From Glandiceps talaboti (lineage: Eukaryota > Hemichordata > Enteropneusta > Spengelidae): a DNA stretch of 64,000 nucleotides. Positions 49,101 to 60,813 of this stretch are shown here, one piece after another. Below the pieces are notes generated by a model. The model searched no databases. It was given only the letters and a program-made list of their open reading frames with translations, and had not been told where the DNA came from. Numbering within the stretch: position 1 is the first letter of the stretch; each line of letters starts with the position of its first letter. Both the position numbers and the translations under genes were made by a program. Where the stretch lies: assembly GCF_964340395.1 (NCBI RefSeq), contig NW_027554299.1:1-64000 (forward strand). Direction: 5' to 3'.

Positions 49101-52100
49101 CAGATCAAAACTGGTCAAAACCTGTCAAAACTGGTTCAAACCTGTCGAAACCTATCGAAACCATTCCAAAACTGGTGAAAACAAGTCAAAACCGATCAAA
49201 ACCAGTCAACACTGGTTTAAAACCGGTCAAACCTGATCAAAACTGGTCAAAACCTGTCGCAAACCAGTTTAAAACAAGTGAAAACTGGTCAAAACCTGTG
49301 CAAACCTGTCAAATCGGTCCAAACCGGTCAAAAATAGGTGCAAACAACTCAAAACCCGTCAGAACCTATCAAAACTTGTCAAAACCTGTCCAAACCTTTC
49401 AAAACCGGTCGAAAACCCATCCACACTGGTCCAAAACCAGTGCAAACAAGTCAAAACTGATCAAAACCAGTCAACACCGGTTTAAAACCGATCAAAACTG
49501 ATCAAAACTGGTCAAAACCTGTCGCAAACCGGTTTAAAACCAGTGAAAACTGGTCAAAACCTGTGCAAACAGGTCAAACCTCTCCAAACCGGTCAAAAAC
49601 CTATCCAAACCTGTCCAAAATAGGTGCAAACAATTCAAAACCCGTCAAAACCAGTAAAAACTTGTCAAAACCTGTCAAAACCTGTCCAAACCGGTCCAAA
49701 CCGGTCCAAAACCTATCCAAACCGGTCCAAAATCAGTGCAAACAAGTCAAAACTGATCAAAACCAGTCAACACCGGTTTAAAACTGGTCAAAACCTGTCA
49801 AAACCGGTTCAAACCTGTCGAAACCTATCGAAACCAGTCCAAAACTGGTGCAAACAAGTCAAAACCGATCAAAACCAGTCAACACAGGTTTAAAACCGGT
49901 CAAAACTGATCAAAACTGGTCAAAACCTGTCGCAAACCGGTTTAAAACAAGTGAAAACTGGTCAAAACCTGTGCAAACCTGTCAAACCGGTCCAAACCGG
50001 TCAAAAATAGGTGCAAACAACTCAAAACCCGTCAAAACCCATCAAAACTTGTCAAAACCTGTCAAAACCTTTCAAAACCGGTCGAAAACCCATCCAAACT
50101 GGTCCAAAACCAGTGCAAACAAGTCAAAACTGATCAAAACCAGTCAACACCGGTTTAAAACCGATCAAAACTGATCAAAACTGGTCAAAACCTGTCGCAA
50201 ACCGGTCAAACCTCTCCAAACCGGTCAAAAACCTATCCAAACCTGTCCAAAATAGGTGCAAACAACTCAAAACCCGTCAAAACCAGTCAAAACTTGTCAA
50301 AACCTGTCCAAACCTGTCCAAACCGGTCCAAACCGGTCCAAAACCTATCCAAACCGGTCCAAAATCAGTGCAAACAAGTCAAAACTGATCAAAACCAGTC
50401 AACATCGGTTTAAAACTGGTCAAAACCTGTCAAAACCGGTTCAAACCTGTCAAAACCTATAGAAACCAGTCCAAAACTGGTGCAAACAAGTCAAAACCGA
50501 TCAAAACCAGTCAACACAGGTTTAAAACCGGTCAAAACTGATCAAAACTGGTCAAAACCTGTCGCAAACCGGTTTAAAACAAGTGAAAACTGGTCAAAAC
50601 CTGTGCAAACCTGTCAAACCGGTCCAAACCGGTCAAAAATAGGTGCAAACAACTCAAAACCCGTCAAAACCGATCAAAACTTGTCAAAACCTGTCAAAAC
50701 CTTTCAAAACCGTTCCAAACCGGTCGAAAACCAAGTGAAAACTGGTCAAAACTGGTCCAAACCTGTCCAAACCTGTCAAAACCGGTCGAAAACCCATCCA
50801 AACTGGTCCAAAACCAGTGCAAACAAGTCAAAACTGATCAAAACCAGTCAACACCGGTTTAAAACCGATCAAAACTGATCAAAACTGGTCAAAACCTGTC
50901 GCAAACCGGTTTAAAACCAGTTAAAACTGGTCAAAACCTGTGCAAACAGGTCAAACCTCTCCAAACTGGTCAAATACCTATCCAAACCTGTCCAAAATAG
51001 GTGCAAACAACTCAAAACCCGTCAAAACCAGTCAAAACTTGTCAAAACCTGACCAAACCTGTCCAAACCGGTCCAAACCGGTCCAAAACCTATCCAAACC
51101 GGTCCAAAACCAGTGCAAACAAGTCAAAACTGATCAAAACCAGTCAACATCGGTTTAAAACTGGTCAAAACCTGTCAAAACCGGTTCAAACCTGTCGAAA
51201 CCTATCGAAACCAGTCCAAAACTGGTGCAAACAAGTCAAAACCGATCAAAACCAGTCAACACAGGTTTAAAACCGGTCAAAACTGATCAAAACTGGTCAA
51301 AACCTGTCGCAAAACCGGTTTAAAACAAGTGAAAACTGGTCAAAACCTGTGCAAACCTGTCAAACCGGTCCAAACCGGTCAAAAATAGGTGCAAACAACT
51401 CAAAACCCGTCAAAACCGATCAAAACTTGTCAAAACCTTTCAAAACCGGTCAAAACCGATCGAAAACCAAGTGAAAACTGGTCAAAACTGGTCCAAACCT
51501 GTCCAAACCTGTCAAAACTGGTTCAAACCTGTCGAAACCTATCGAAACCATTCCAAAACTGGTGAAAACAAGTCAAAACCGATCAAAACCAGTCAACACC
51601 GGTTTAAAACCGGTCAAACCTGATCAAAACTGGTCAAAACCTGTCGCAAACCAGTTTAAAACCAGTGAAAACTGGTCAAAATCTGTGCAAACCTGTCAAA
51701 CCGGTCCAAACCGGTCAAAAATAGGTGCAAACAACTCAAAACCCGTCAAAACCGATCAAAACTTGCCAAAACCTGTCCAAACCTTTCAAAACCGGTCCAA
51801 ACCGGTCGAATACCCATCCAAACTGATCCAAAACCAGTGCAAACAAGTCAAAACTGATCAAAACCAGTCAACACCGGTTTAAAACCGATCAAAACTGATC
51901 AAAACTGGTCAAAACCTGTCGCAAACCGGTTTAAAACCAGTTAAAACTGGTCAAAACCTGTGCAAACAGGTCAAACCTCTCCAAACCGGTCAAAAACCTA
52001 TCCAAACCTGTCCAAAATAGGTGCAAACAACTCAAAACCCGTCAAAACCAGTCAAAACTTGTCAAAACCTGTCCAAACCTGTCCAAACCGGTCCAAACCG

Positions 52101-52558
52101 GTCCAAAACCTATCCAAACCGGTCCAAAACCAGTGCAAACAAGTCAAAACTGATCAAAACCAGTCAACACCGGTTTAAAACTGGTCAAAACCTGTCAAAA
52201 CCGGTTCAAACCTGTCGAAACCGATCAAAACTTGTCAAAACCTTTCAAAACCGGTCAAAACCGATCGAAAACCAAGTGAAAACTGGTCAAAACTGGTCCA
52301 AACCTGTCCAAACCTGTCAAAACTGGTTCAAACCTGTCGAAACCTATCGAAACCATTCCAAAACTGGTGAAAACAAGTCAAAACCGATCAAAACCAGTCA
52401 ACACCGGTTTAAAACCGGTCAAACCTGATCAAAACTGGTCAAAACCTGTCGCAAACCAGTTTAAAACCAGTGAAAACTGGTCAAAACCTGTGCAAACCTG
52501 TCAAACCGGTCCAAACCGGTCAAAAATAGGTGCAAACAACTCAAAACCCGTCAAAACC

Positions 52559-53294
52559 CATCAAAACTTGTCAAAACCTGTCAAAACCTTTCAAAACCGG
52601 TCCAAACCCGTCGAAAACCAAGTGAAAACTGGTCAAAACTGGTCCAAACCTGTCCAAACCTGTCAAAACCGGTCGAAAACCCATCCAAACTGGTCCAAAA
52701 CCAGTGCAAACAAGTCAAAACTGATCAAAACCAGTCAACACCGGTTTAAAACCGATCAAAACTGATCAAAACTGGTCAAAACCTGTCGCAAACCGGTTTA
52801 AAACCAGTTAAAACTGGTCAAAACCTGTGCAAACAGGTCAAACCTCTCCAAACCGGTCAAAAACCTATCCAAACCTGTCCAAAATAGGTGCAAACAACTA
52901 AAAACCCGTCAAAACCAGTCAAAACTTGTCAAAACCTGACCAAACCTGTCCAAACCGGTCCAAAACCTATCCAAACCGGTCCAAAACCAGTGCAAACAAG
53001 TCAAAACTGATCAAAACCAGTCAACACCTGTTTAAAACTGGTCAAAACCTGTCAAAACCGGTTCAAACCTGTCGAAACCTATCGAAACCAGTCCAAAACT
53101 GGTGCAAACAAGTCAAAACCGATCAAAACCAGTCAACACAGGTTTAAAACCGGTCAAAACTGATCAAAACTGGTCAAAACCTGTCGCAAAACCGGTTTAA
53201 AACAAGTGAAAACTGGTCAAAACCTGTGCAAACCTGTCACACCGGTCCAAACCGGTCAAAAATAGGTGCAAACAACTCAAAACCCGTCAAAACC
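52559..53294 (+). repeat. 736-bp segment present only in unit B
   Basis: The A-to-B register changes from 20,726 to 21,462 here; A reads continuously across 31,833. The extra sequence is ordinary satellite. It includes the variant CACACCGGTCC, also found at about 27,164 and 47,890, so its source is a neighbouring block. It could be a gain in B or a loss in A. The exact edges are ambiguous because of repeat homology. Confidence 0.8.
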
Positions 53295-56200
53295 GATCAA
53301 AACTTGTCAAAACCTTTCAAAACCGGTCAAAACCGATCGAAAACCAAGTGAAAACTGGTCAAAACTGGTCCAAACCTGTCCAAACCTGTCAAAACTGGTT
53401 CAAACCTGTCGAAACCTATCGAAACCATTCCAAAACTGGTGAAAACAAGTCAAAACCGATCAAAACCAGTCAACACCGGTTTAAAACCGGTCAAACCTGA
53501 TCAAAAATGGTTAAAACCTGTCGCAAACCAGTTTAAAACCAGTGAAAACTGGTCAAAACCTGTGCAAACCTGACAAACCGGTCCAAACTGGTCAAAAATA
53601 GGTGCAAACAACTCAAAACCCGTCAGAACCGATCTAAACTTGTCAAAACCTGTCCAAACCTTTCAAAACCGGTCGAAAACCCATCCAAACTGGTCCAAAA
53701 CCAGTGCAAACAAGTCAAAACTGATCAAAACTGGTCAAAACCAGTCGCAAACAGGTTTAAAACCAGTTAAAACTGGTCAAAACCTGTGCAAACAGGTCAA
53801 ACCTCTCCAAACCGGTCAAAAACCTATCCAAACCTGTCCAAAATAGGTGCAAACAACTCAAAACCCGTCAAAACCAGTCAAAACTTGTCAAAACCTGTCC
53901 AAACCTGTCCAAACCGGTCCAAACCGGTCCAAAACCTATCCAAACCGGTCCAAAACCAGTGCAAACAAGTCAAAACTGATCAAAACCAGTCAACACCGGT
54001 TTAAAACCGGTCAAAACTGATCAAAACTGGTCAAAACCTGTCAAAACCGGTTCAAACCTGTCGAAACCTATCGAAACTAGTCCAAAACTGGTGCAAACAA
54101 GTCAAAACCGATCAAAACCAGTCAACACAGGTTTAAAACCGGTCAAAACTGATCAAAACTGGTCAAAACCTGTCGCAAACCGGTTTAAAACAAGTGAAAA
54201 TTTGTCAAAACCTGTGCAAACCTGTCAAACTGGTCCAAACCGGTCAAAAATAGGTGCAAACAACTCAAAACCCGTCAAAACCGATCAAAACTTGTCAAAA
54301 CCTTTCAAAACCGGTCCAAACCGGTCGAAAACCAAGTGAAAACTGGTCAAAACTGATCCAAACCTGTCCAAACCTGTCAAAACTGGTGTAAATGGGTCGT
54401 AAAACTGTCAAAACTGGTCAAAACTGGTCAAAACCAGTCAACACCGGTTTAAAACCGGTCAAAACTGATCAAAACTGGTCAAAACCTGTCAAAACCGGTT
54501 CAAACCTGTTGAAACCTATCGAAACCAGTCCAAAACTGGTGCAAACAAGTCAAAACCGATCAAAACCAGTCAACACTGGTTTTAAACCGGTCAAAACAGA
54601 TCAAAACTGGTCAAAACCTGTGCAAACATATCAAAACCGGTCCAAAACCTGTCCAAACCGGTCCAAACCTGTCCAAAACCATTCCAAACCGGTCACAACC
54701 TGTCCAAACCTATGCAAACAAGACAAAAAAGGTCAAAACCTGTCCATACCGGTTTTAAACCAGTCAAATCCGATCATAATTAGTTAAAACAATACTGTCA
54801 AAACCCGACCAAACCGCAAACCGGTCGACACCTGTCCAAACCTGTTCTGTACAGGTTTAAATGAGTCAAAACCTGTGCAAACCTGTCCAAACGGTCCAAA
54901 CCGGTCGAAAACCTATCCAAGGCGGACCAAAACTGGTGAAAATGAGTCAATACCGGTCAAAACCTTCCAAATTGGTTATATACAGGTGAAAACAGATCAA
55001 AACTGGTCAAAACCTGTCAAAACTGGTTCAAACCTGTCGGAACCTATCGAAACCAGTCCAAAACTGGTGAAAACAAGTCAAAACCGATCAAAACTGGTCA
55101 AAACCTGTCGCAAACTAGTTTAAAACCAGTGAAAACTGGTCAAAACCTGTGCAAACCGGTTTAAAACCAGTGAAATCTGGTCAAAACCTGTGCAACCTGT
55201 CAAACCTGTCCAAACCGGTCAAAAATAGGTGCAAACAACTCAAAACCCGTCAAAACCGATCAAAACTTGTCAAAACCTGTCCAAACCTTTCCAAACCGGT
55301 CCAAACAGGTCGAAAACCAGTGCAAACAAGTCAAAACTGATCAAAATCAGTCAACACTGGTTTTAAACCGGTCAAAACTGATCAAAACTGGTCAAAACCT
55401 GTGCAAACATATCAAAACCGGTCCAAAACCTGTCCAAACCGGTCCAAACCTGTCCAAAACCATTCCAAACCGGTCACAACCTGTCCAAACCGGTCCAAAA
55501 CCATTGCAAACAAGACAAAAAAGGTCAAAACCTGTCCATACCGGTTTTAAACCAGTCAAATCCGATCATAATTAGTTAAAACATAAACAATACTGTCAAA
55601 ACCCGACCAAACCGCAAACCGGTCGACACCTGTCCAAACCTGTTCTGTACAGGTTTAAATGAGTCAAAACCTGTGCAAACCTGTCCAAACGGTCCAAACC
55701 GGTCGAAAACCTATCCAAGGCGGACCAAAACTGGTGAAAATGAGTCAATACCGGTCAAAACCTTCCAAATTGGTTATATACAGGTGAAAACAGATCAAAA
55801 CTGGTCAAAACCTGTCAAAACTGGTTCAAACCTGTCGAAACCTATCGAAACCAGTCCAAAACTGGTGAAAACAAGTCAAAACCGATCAAAACCAGTCAAC
55901 ACCGGTTCAAAACCGATCAAAACTGGTCAAAACCTGTCGCAAACTGGTTTAAAACCAGTGAAAACTGGTCAAAACCTGTGCAAACCGGTTTAAAACCAGT
56001 GAAATCTGGTCAAAACCTGTGCAAACCTGTCAAACCTGTCCAAACCGGTCAAAAATAGGTGCAAACAACTCAAAACCCGTCAAAACCGATCAAAACTTGT
56101 CGAAACCTGTCGAAACCTTTCAAAACCGGTCCAAACAGGTCGAAAACCACTGCAAACAAGTCAAAACTGATCAAAATCAGGCAACACTGGTTTTAAACCG

Positions 56201-56450
56201 GTCAAAACTGATCAAAACTGGTCAAAACCTGTGCAAACATATCAAAACCGGTCCAAAACCTGTCCAAACCGGTCCAAACCTGTCCAAAACCATTCCAAAC
56301 CGGTCACAACCTGTCCAAACCGGTCCAAAACCATTGCAAACAAGACAAAAAAGGTCAAAACCTGTCCATACCGGTTTTAAACCAGTCAAATCCGATCATA
56401 ATTAGTTAAAACATAAACAATACTGTCAAAACCCGACCAAACCGCAAACC

Positions 56451-56610
56451 GGTCGACACCTGTCCAAACCTGTTCTGTACAGGTTTAAATGAGTCAAAAC
56501 CTGTGCAAACCTTTCCAAACGGTCCAAACCGGTCGACACCTGTCCAAACCTGTTCTGTACAGGTTTAAATGAGTCAAAACCTGTGCAAACCTGTCCAAAC
56601 GGTCCAAACC
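56451..56610 (+). repeat. 80-bp tandem duplication of the landmark hairpin
   Basis: The segment starting GGTCGACACCTG occurs at 56,451-56,530 and again at 56,531-56,610, so two hairpins (56,466 and 56,546) lie 80 bp apart. The copies differ by CTTTCC against CTGTCC. Confidence 0.85.
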
Positions 56611-57583
56611 GGTCGAAAACCTATCCAAGGCGGACCAAAACTGGTGAAAATGAGTCAATACCGGTCAAAACCTTCCAAATTGGTTATAAACAGGTGAAAA
56701 CAGATCAAAACTTGTCAAAACCTGTCAAAACTGGTTCAAACCTGTCGAAACCTATCGAAACCATTCCAAAACTGGTGAAAACAAGTCAAAACCGATCAAA
56801 ACCAGTCAACACCGGTTTAAAACCGGTCAAACCTGATCAAAACTGGTCAAAACCTGTCGCAAACCAGTTTAAAACCAGTGAAAACTGGTCAAAACCTGTG
56901 CAAACCTGTCAAACCGGTCCAAACTGGTCAAAAATAGGTGCAAACAACTCAAAACCCGTCAGAACCGATCTAAACTTGTCAAAACCTGTCCAAACCTTTC
57001 AAAACCGGTCGAAAACCCATCCAAACTGGTCCAAAACCAGTGCAAACAAGTCAAAACTGATCAAAACTGGTCAAAACCTGTCGCAAACCGGTTTAAAACC
57101 AGTTAAAACTGGTCAAAACCTGTGCAAACAGGTCAAACCTCTCCAAACCGGTCAAAAACCTATCCAAACCTGCCAAAATAGGTGCAAACAACTCAAAACC
57201 CGTCAAAACCAGTCAAATCCGATCATAATTAGTTAAAACATAAACAATACTGTCAAAACCCGACCAAACCGCAAACCGGTCGACACCTGTCCAAACCTGT
57301 TCTGTACAGGTTTAAATGAGTCAAAACCTGTGCAAACCTGTCCAAACGGTCCAAACCGGTCGAAAACCTATCCAAGGCGGACCAAAACTGGTGAAAATGA
57401 GTCAATACCGGTCAAAACCTTCCAAATTGGTTATATACAGGTGAAAACAGATCAAAACTGGTCAAAACCTGTCAAAACTGGTTCAAACCTGTCGAAACCT
57501 ATCGAAACCAGTCTAAAACTAGTGAAAACAAGTCAAAACCGATCAAAACCAGTCAACACCGGTTCAAAACCGATCAAAACTGG

Positions 57584-58500
57584 AATGATTTACAACAGGT
57601 TTAGACTCGTTAGGACAGGTTTTGACTGTTTTGCACAGGTTTAAACAAGTGTTGATCTTTTTACAGTTTTAAAACCTGTATTAACAGAAAACCTGTATTA
57701 ACAGAGTTTTACTAGTTTTGAATATATTGTACAGGTTTTTGACCTCTATCGAACGGTTTTTAAAACAAGTTTAAAAGCGGTTTATACTGATTTGTACCAG
57801 CTTTGGACACGTATAAACAAGTTTTGGACTAATGTCTACAGGTTTTGACCGGTTTTGTTTGTTTTGAATTGTTTAAAACGAGTTCGGACATGTTTTGGCA
57901 ATTTTTGACTAGTTTACACCGGTTTTGACCAATTTCGATCGGTTTTTACCGGTTTGGACAATGTTTGGACCAGATTGCCCGGTATTCATTGGTTTTGACC
58001 TGTTTAAAAATTGTTTTAAGAGTTTTTTTATCAGTTTTTTGTCGTTTGCACAGATTATGGACTGGTTTTGACCAGATTTGCACCTATAATTCTATAGAAT
58101 TTGAATCAATTGCACCTATTTTAGACCTGGTAGGAACAGATGTGGATTCGTTTGCCCGAGTTTTGGACTGCTTTGGACAGGTTGTGTCCCGTTTTCATTT
58201 GTTTTTAATAGTTTTGACTGGTTTTAACCTGTTTTAAGTCGTTTGCATAGAATTTCAACTGTTTTGAATAGATTTTGATCAGTTTTGATTCGTTTGCAAA
58301 AGGTTTGGACCAAATTGCACCAATAATCACCGCTTTTTATCTGTTTTGATTGGTATAACAGGTTTAGAATAAGGTTTTTAGTTTTGAATAGGTTTGCACC
58401 GGTTTTTTACTGATTTTGACTGGTTTTGAGTTTGTTTCAACAGATTTTGAACGGTTTTGAGTTTTTGCACTGGTTTCGGACCAGTTTGTTCCTATAATAA
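57584..58500 (-). repeat. Degenerate decamer satellite, inverted orientation
   Basis: Starting at AATGATTTACAACAGG the unit appears as its reverse complement (GGTTTTGAC, GGTTTTGACC), with many substitutions and spacing changes. It includes a 17-bp perfect tandem duplication at 57,671-57,704. No gene is seen. Confidence 0.85.
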
Positions 58501-58700
58501 CTTAAACTCTGTCAAAACATGTTTCAAAATAGTCAAAACTAGGTAAAACTTGCTCACACTGGTTTCAAACCGAACAAAATTGACCAAAACCGTGCAAAAG
58601 TTTCAAAACCGGTCGAAAACCTTTTATAAACTTGTCCAAAATTGTCCAGAAGTAATCAAAACACGTGAAACCCCAACCAGACTAAGTCTATCTAAACCTG
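58501..58700 (+). repeat. Degenerate decamer satellite, short forward island
   Basis: About 200 bp in the forward sense (GTCAAAACATG, ACCGGTCGAAAACC) between two inverted stretches. Confidence 0.75.
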
Positions 58701-60405
58701 GTTTTGAATCTTTTGCACAATTTTTGACAAATGTATAGACAGGTTTTGACCAGTTTTGACTCGTTTGCAACAGGTTTTGACCTCTTCTAATGGTTTCGGT
58801 CTGGTTTGAAAAAGTTATGACAAGTTTCCACAGATTTTGAACAGGTTTGAACCAGTTTCTATCGTTTTTGACAAGTTTGAAACTGCTGTGGACAGGTTCC
58901 GATCAGTTTTAACTCGTTTGCATCAGTTTCACACTAGTTTGGACCAGTTTGGACAGGTTTTAAATCAATTAAACCTATTTTACGACAGGTTTGGACCGCT
59001 TTGGACAGATTTCGAACTGGTTCTGTGAGGATTTGACAGGTGTGCACAGGTTTTGACAATTTTATATAGGTTTTGACTCCTTTGAACCTGTTTTGGACAA
59101 GGTTGGACAGGTTTCGACCTGTTTCGAATAATTTCTAACAGGTTTTGACTTGTTTGGACAGGTTTTAAATGTTTTGCAAAAGTTTTGACGAATGTTGATC
59201 GATTTTGAAAGATTTAAAACAGTATACACAGGTTTTGACCAGTTTTAACTCGTTTGGAAAGGTTTTAGACTGGTTCGGAAAAGTTTTGACAGGTTTCCAC
59301 AGATTTTGCACAGGTTTGGACAGGTTTTGATCGGTATCAACTCGTTTGCATCGGTTTTACACTGGTGTGGACCAGTTTGGACAGGTTTTGAATAAATTGC
59401 ACCTATTGTGGACCTCAAGGACAGGTCTGGTCGAGTTTCGACTTGTTTGGAATGGTTACGACAGGTTTTGACCGCTTTGGACAGTTTCCAACTGGATTTT
59501 TGAGGTTTTAACATATTTGCACAGGTTTTGACATTTTTTTGATTGGTGTTGACCTGTTTGAAACCGGTTTGGAGTTATTTTTACCAGTTTTGACTCATTT
59601 GCGTAGGTTTTGGACTGATTTCGACAGGTTTTGACTGGTTTAAAATGGTTTTAATAGGTTTTAACCGGTTTTAACAAGTTTGCACAGATTTTATTCCTGT
59701 GTGGAGAGGTTTTGACCGGTATTAACTCACTTGCCCGTTTTTTTTTTTAGCTGTTTTGACAGGTTTTTACAGGTTAGCAACTGTTTTTAATCGGTTTTAC
59801 ACATGTTTCGTTCGGTTTCAATTGGTTTTAACTCGTTTTCACAGACTTTAGATAGTTTTGACTGGTTTTAGCATGTTTTTAGTCGTTTGCACAGAATTTT
59901 AACTGGTTTGAATAGGTTTTGACCAGTTTTGATTCGTTTGGAAAAGGTTTGCACCGGTTTTTATCTGTTTTGATATGTTTAGAATGGTTGTGGACAGATA
60001 TAGACAGGTGTGATAAGGTTTAGACAAGTTTTAACATGTTTTCGACAGGATTGAACAGGTTTACACAGATTTTAAGTACTTTTGATCGGTTTTGGTCATT
60101 CAAAAACTTGTTTTAATAAGTTTTAACAGGTTTTTACTAGTATGCTCATATTTTGACCTAGATTGGACATGTTTTGAGCGGCTTGCCTAAATTGCACAGG
60201 TTTTGGACCTCTTTGGATAGGTTTCGACCGATTACTTTCGGTTTTGACCGATTTATAATTGTTTTGTCGAATTTTGACTCATTTATACCGGTTTTGTAAA
60301 AGTTTGACAGGTTTATACATGTTTTAGTTTTGACATGTATGGATTGGTTTTTATTAGGTTTGCACCGGTTTTCAACCGATTTTGATGTTTCGACAGATTT
60401 TGAAC
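58701..60405 (-). repeat. Degenerate decamer satellite, inverted orientation
   Basis: Reverse-complement units (GGTTTTGACAGGTTTTGACC and the like), strongly diverged and with no clear higher-order unit or landmark. The short ORFs present are low-complexity by-products of the repeat. No gene is seen. Confidence 0.85.
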
Positions 60406-60720
60406 CATCAAAACCAGTCAACAACGGTTTTAAACTCGTGAAAACCAATCGAAAACGGGTAAAAACCGAAGCAACAATTAAAACCTATGTAAACCAAAAA
60501 ATCTAAAGGTCAAAACAGGTACATAAACCAGCGCAAATGAGTTTAAATTCTGCTTAAACTAATCCACACCGGTTTAAAACCAGTGAAAACCAATCAACCA
60601 ATTTGTCAAACCCTGTCGACATCTATCCGAAACCCAAGTCAAAACTGGTTCAAATCTGTGAAAAACCGTTTTTAAACCTGTCCAATCGGGTAAACAAATC
60701 AAACCTCTCGAAATCTGTCG
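60406..60720 (+). repeat. Degenerate decamer satellite, forward orientation
   Basis: ATCAAAACCAGTCA begins a last forward stretch of diverged units that fades into the 122-bp satellite at about 60,721-60,725. Confidence 0.75.
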
Positions 60721-60813
60721 TAGTAAATTACATTGAGAAGTCACTTGGTGTCATTCAAGAAGGCCAAATCAAAAGGAATTACATAGAGGTCAGTTTGAGG
60801 TAAAGTATGGGTA

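Larger units (their letters stand above)
33927..55388 (+). repeat. Large tandem duplication, unit B (21,462 bp)
   Basis: Direct head-to-tail copy of unit A. The offset is 20,726 bp up to about 52,558 and 21,462 bp after about 53,295, so B contains 736 bp more than A. Landmarks, LINE copy and nested subduplications are all in the same order. The near-identity implies a very recent event, or an assembly duplication; the indel and scattered substitutions argue for two real copies. Confidence 0.92.
43108..57583 (+). repeat. Decamer satellite array, block 4
   Basis: Rest of unit B and the right flank of the array. Landmark CCAAGGCGG recurs at about 43906, 49040, 54921, 55719, 56629 and 57376. From about 55,389 the sequence matches the start of unit A/B for about 190 bp and then becomes an independent higher-order unit. 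The homogeneous array ends abruptly after CGATCAAAACTGG at 57,583. No gene is seen. Confidence 0.95.

Noticed and set aside
57293-57376. CENP-B box in the landmark segment
   Set aside because: I looked for the TTCG-n4-A-n2-CGGG pattern on both strands of the landmark and did not find it, so a centromere claim is not supported by this motif.
1-57583. CRISPR-like array of short direct repeats
   Set aside because: The repeats are contiguous 10-bp units with no unique spacers. LINEs of metazoan type show a eukaryotic genome, and no cas gene is present.
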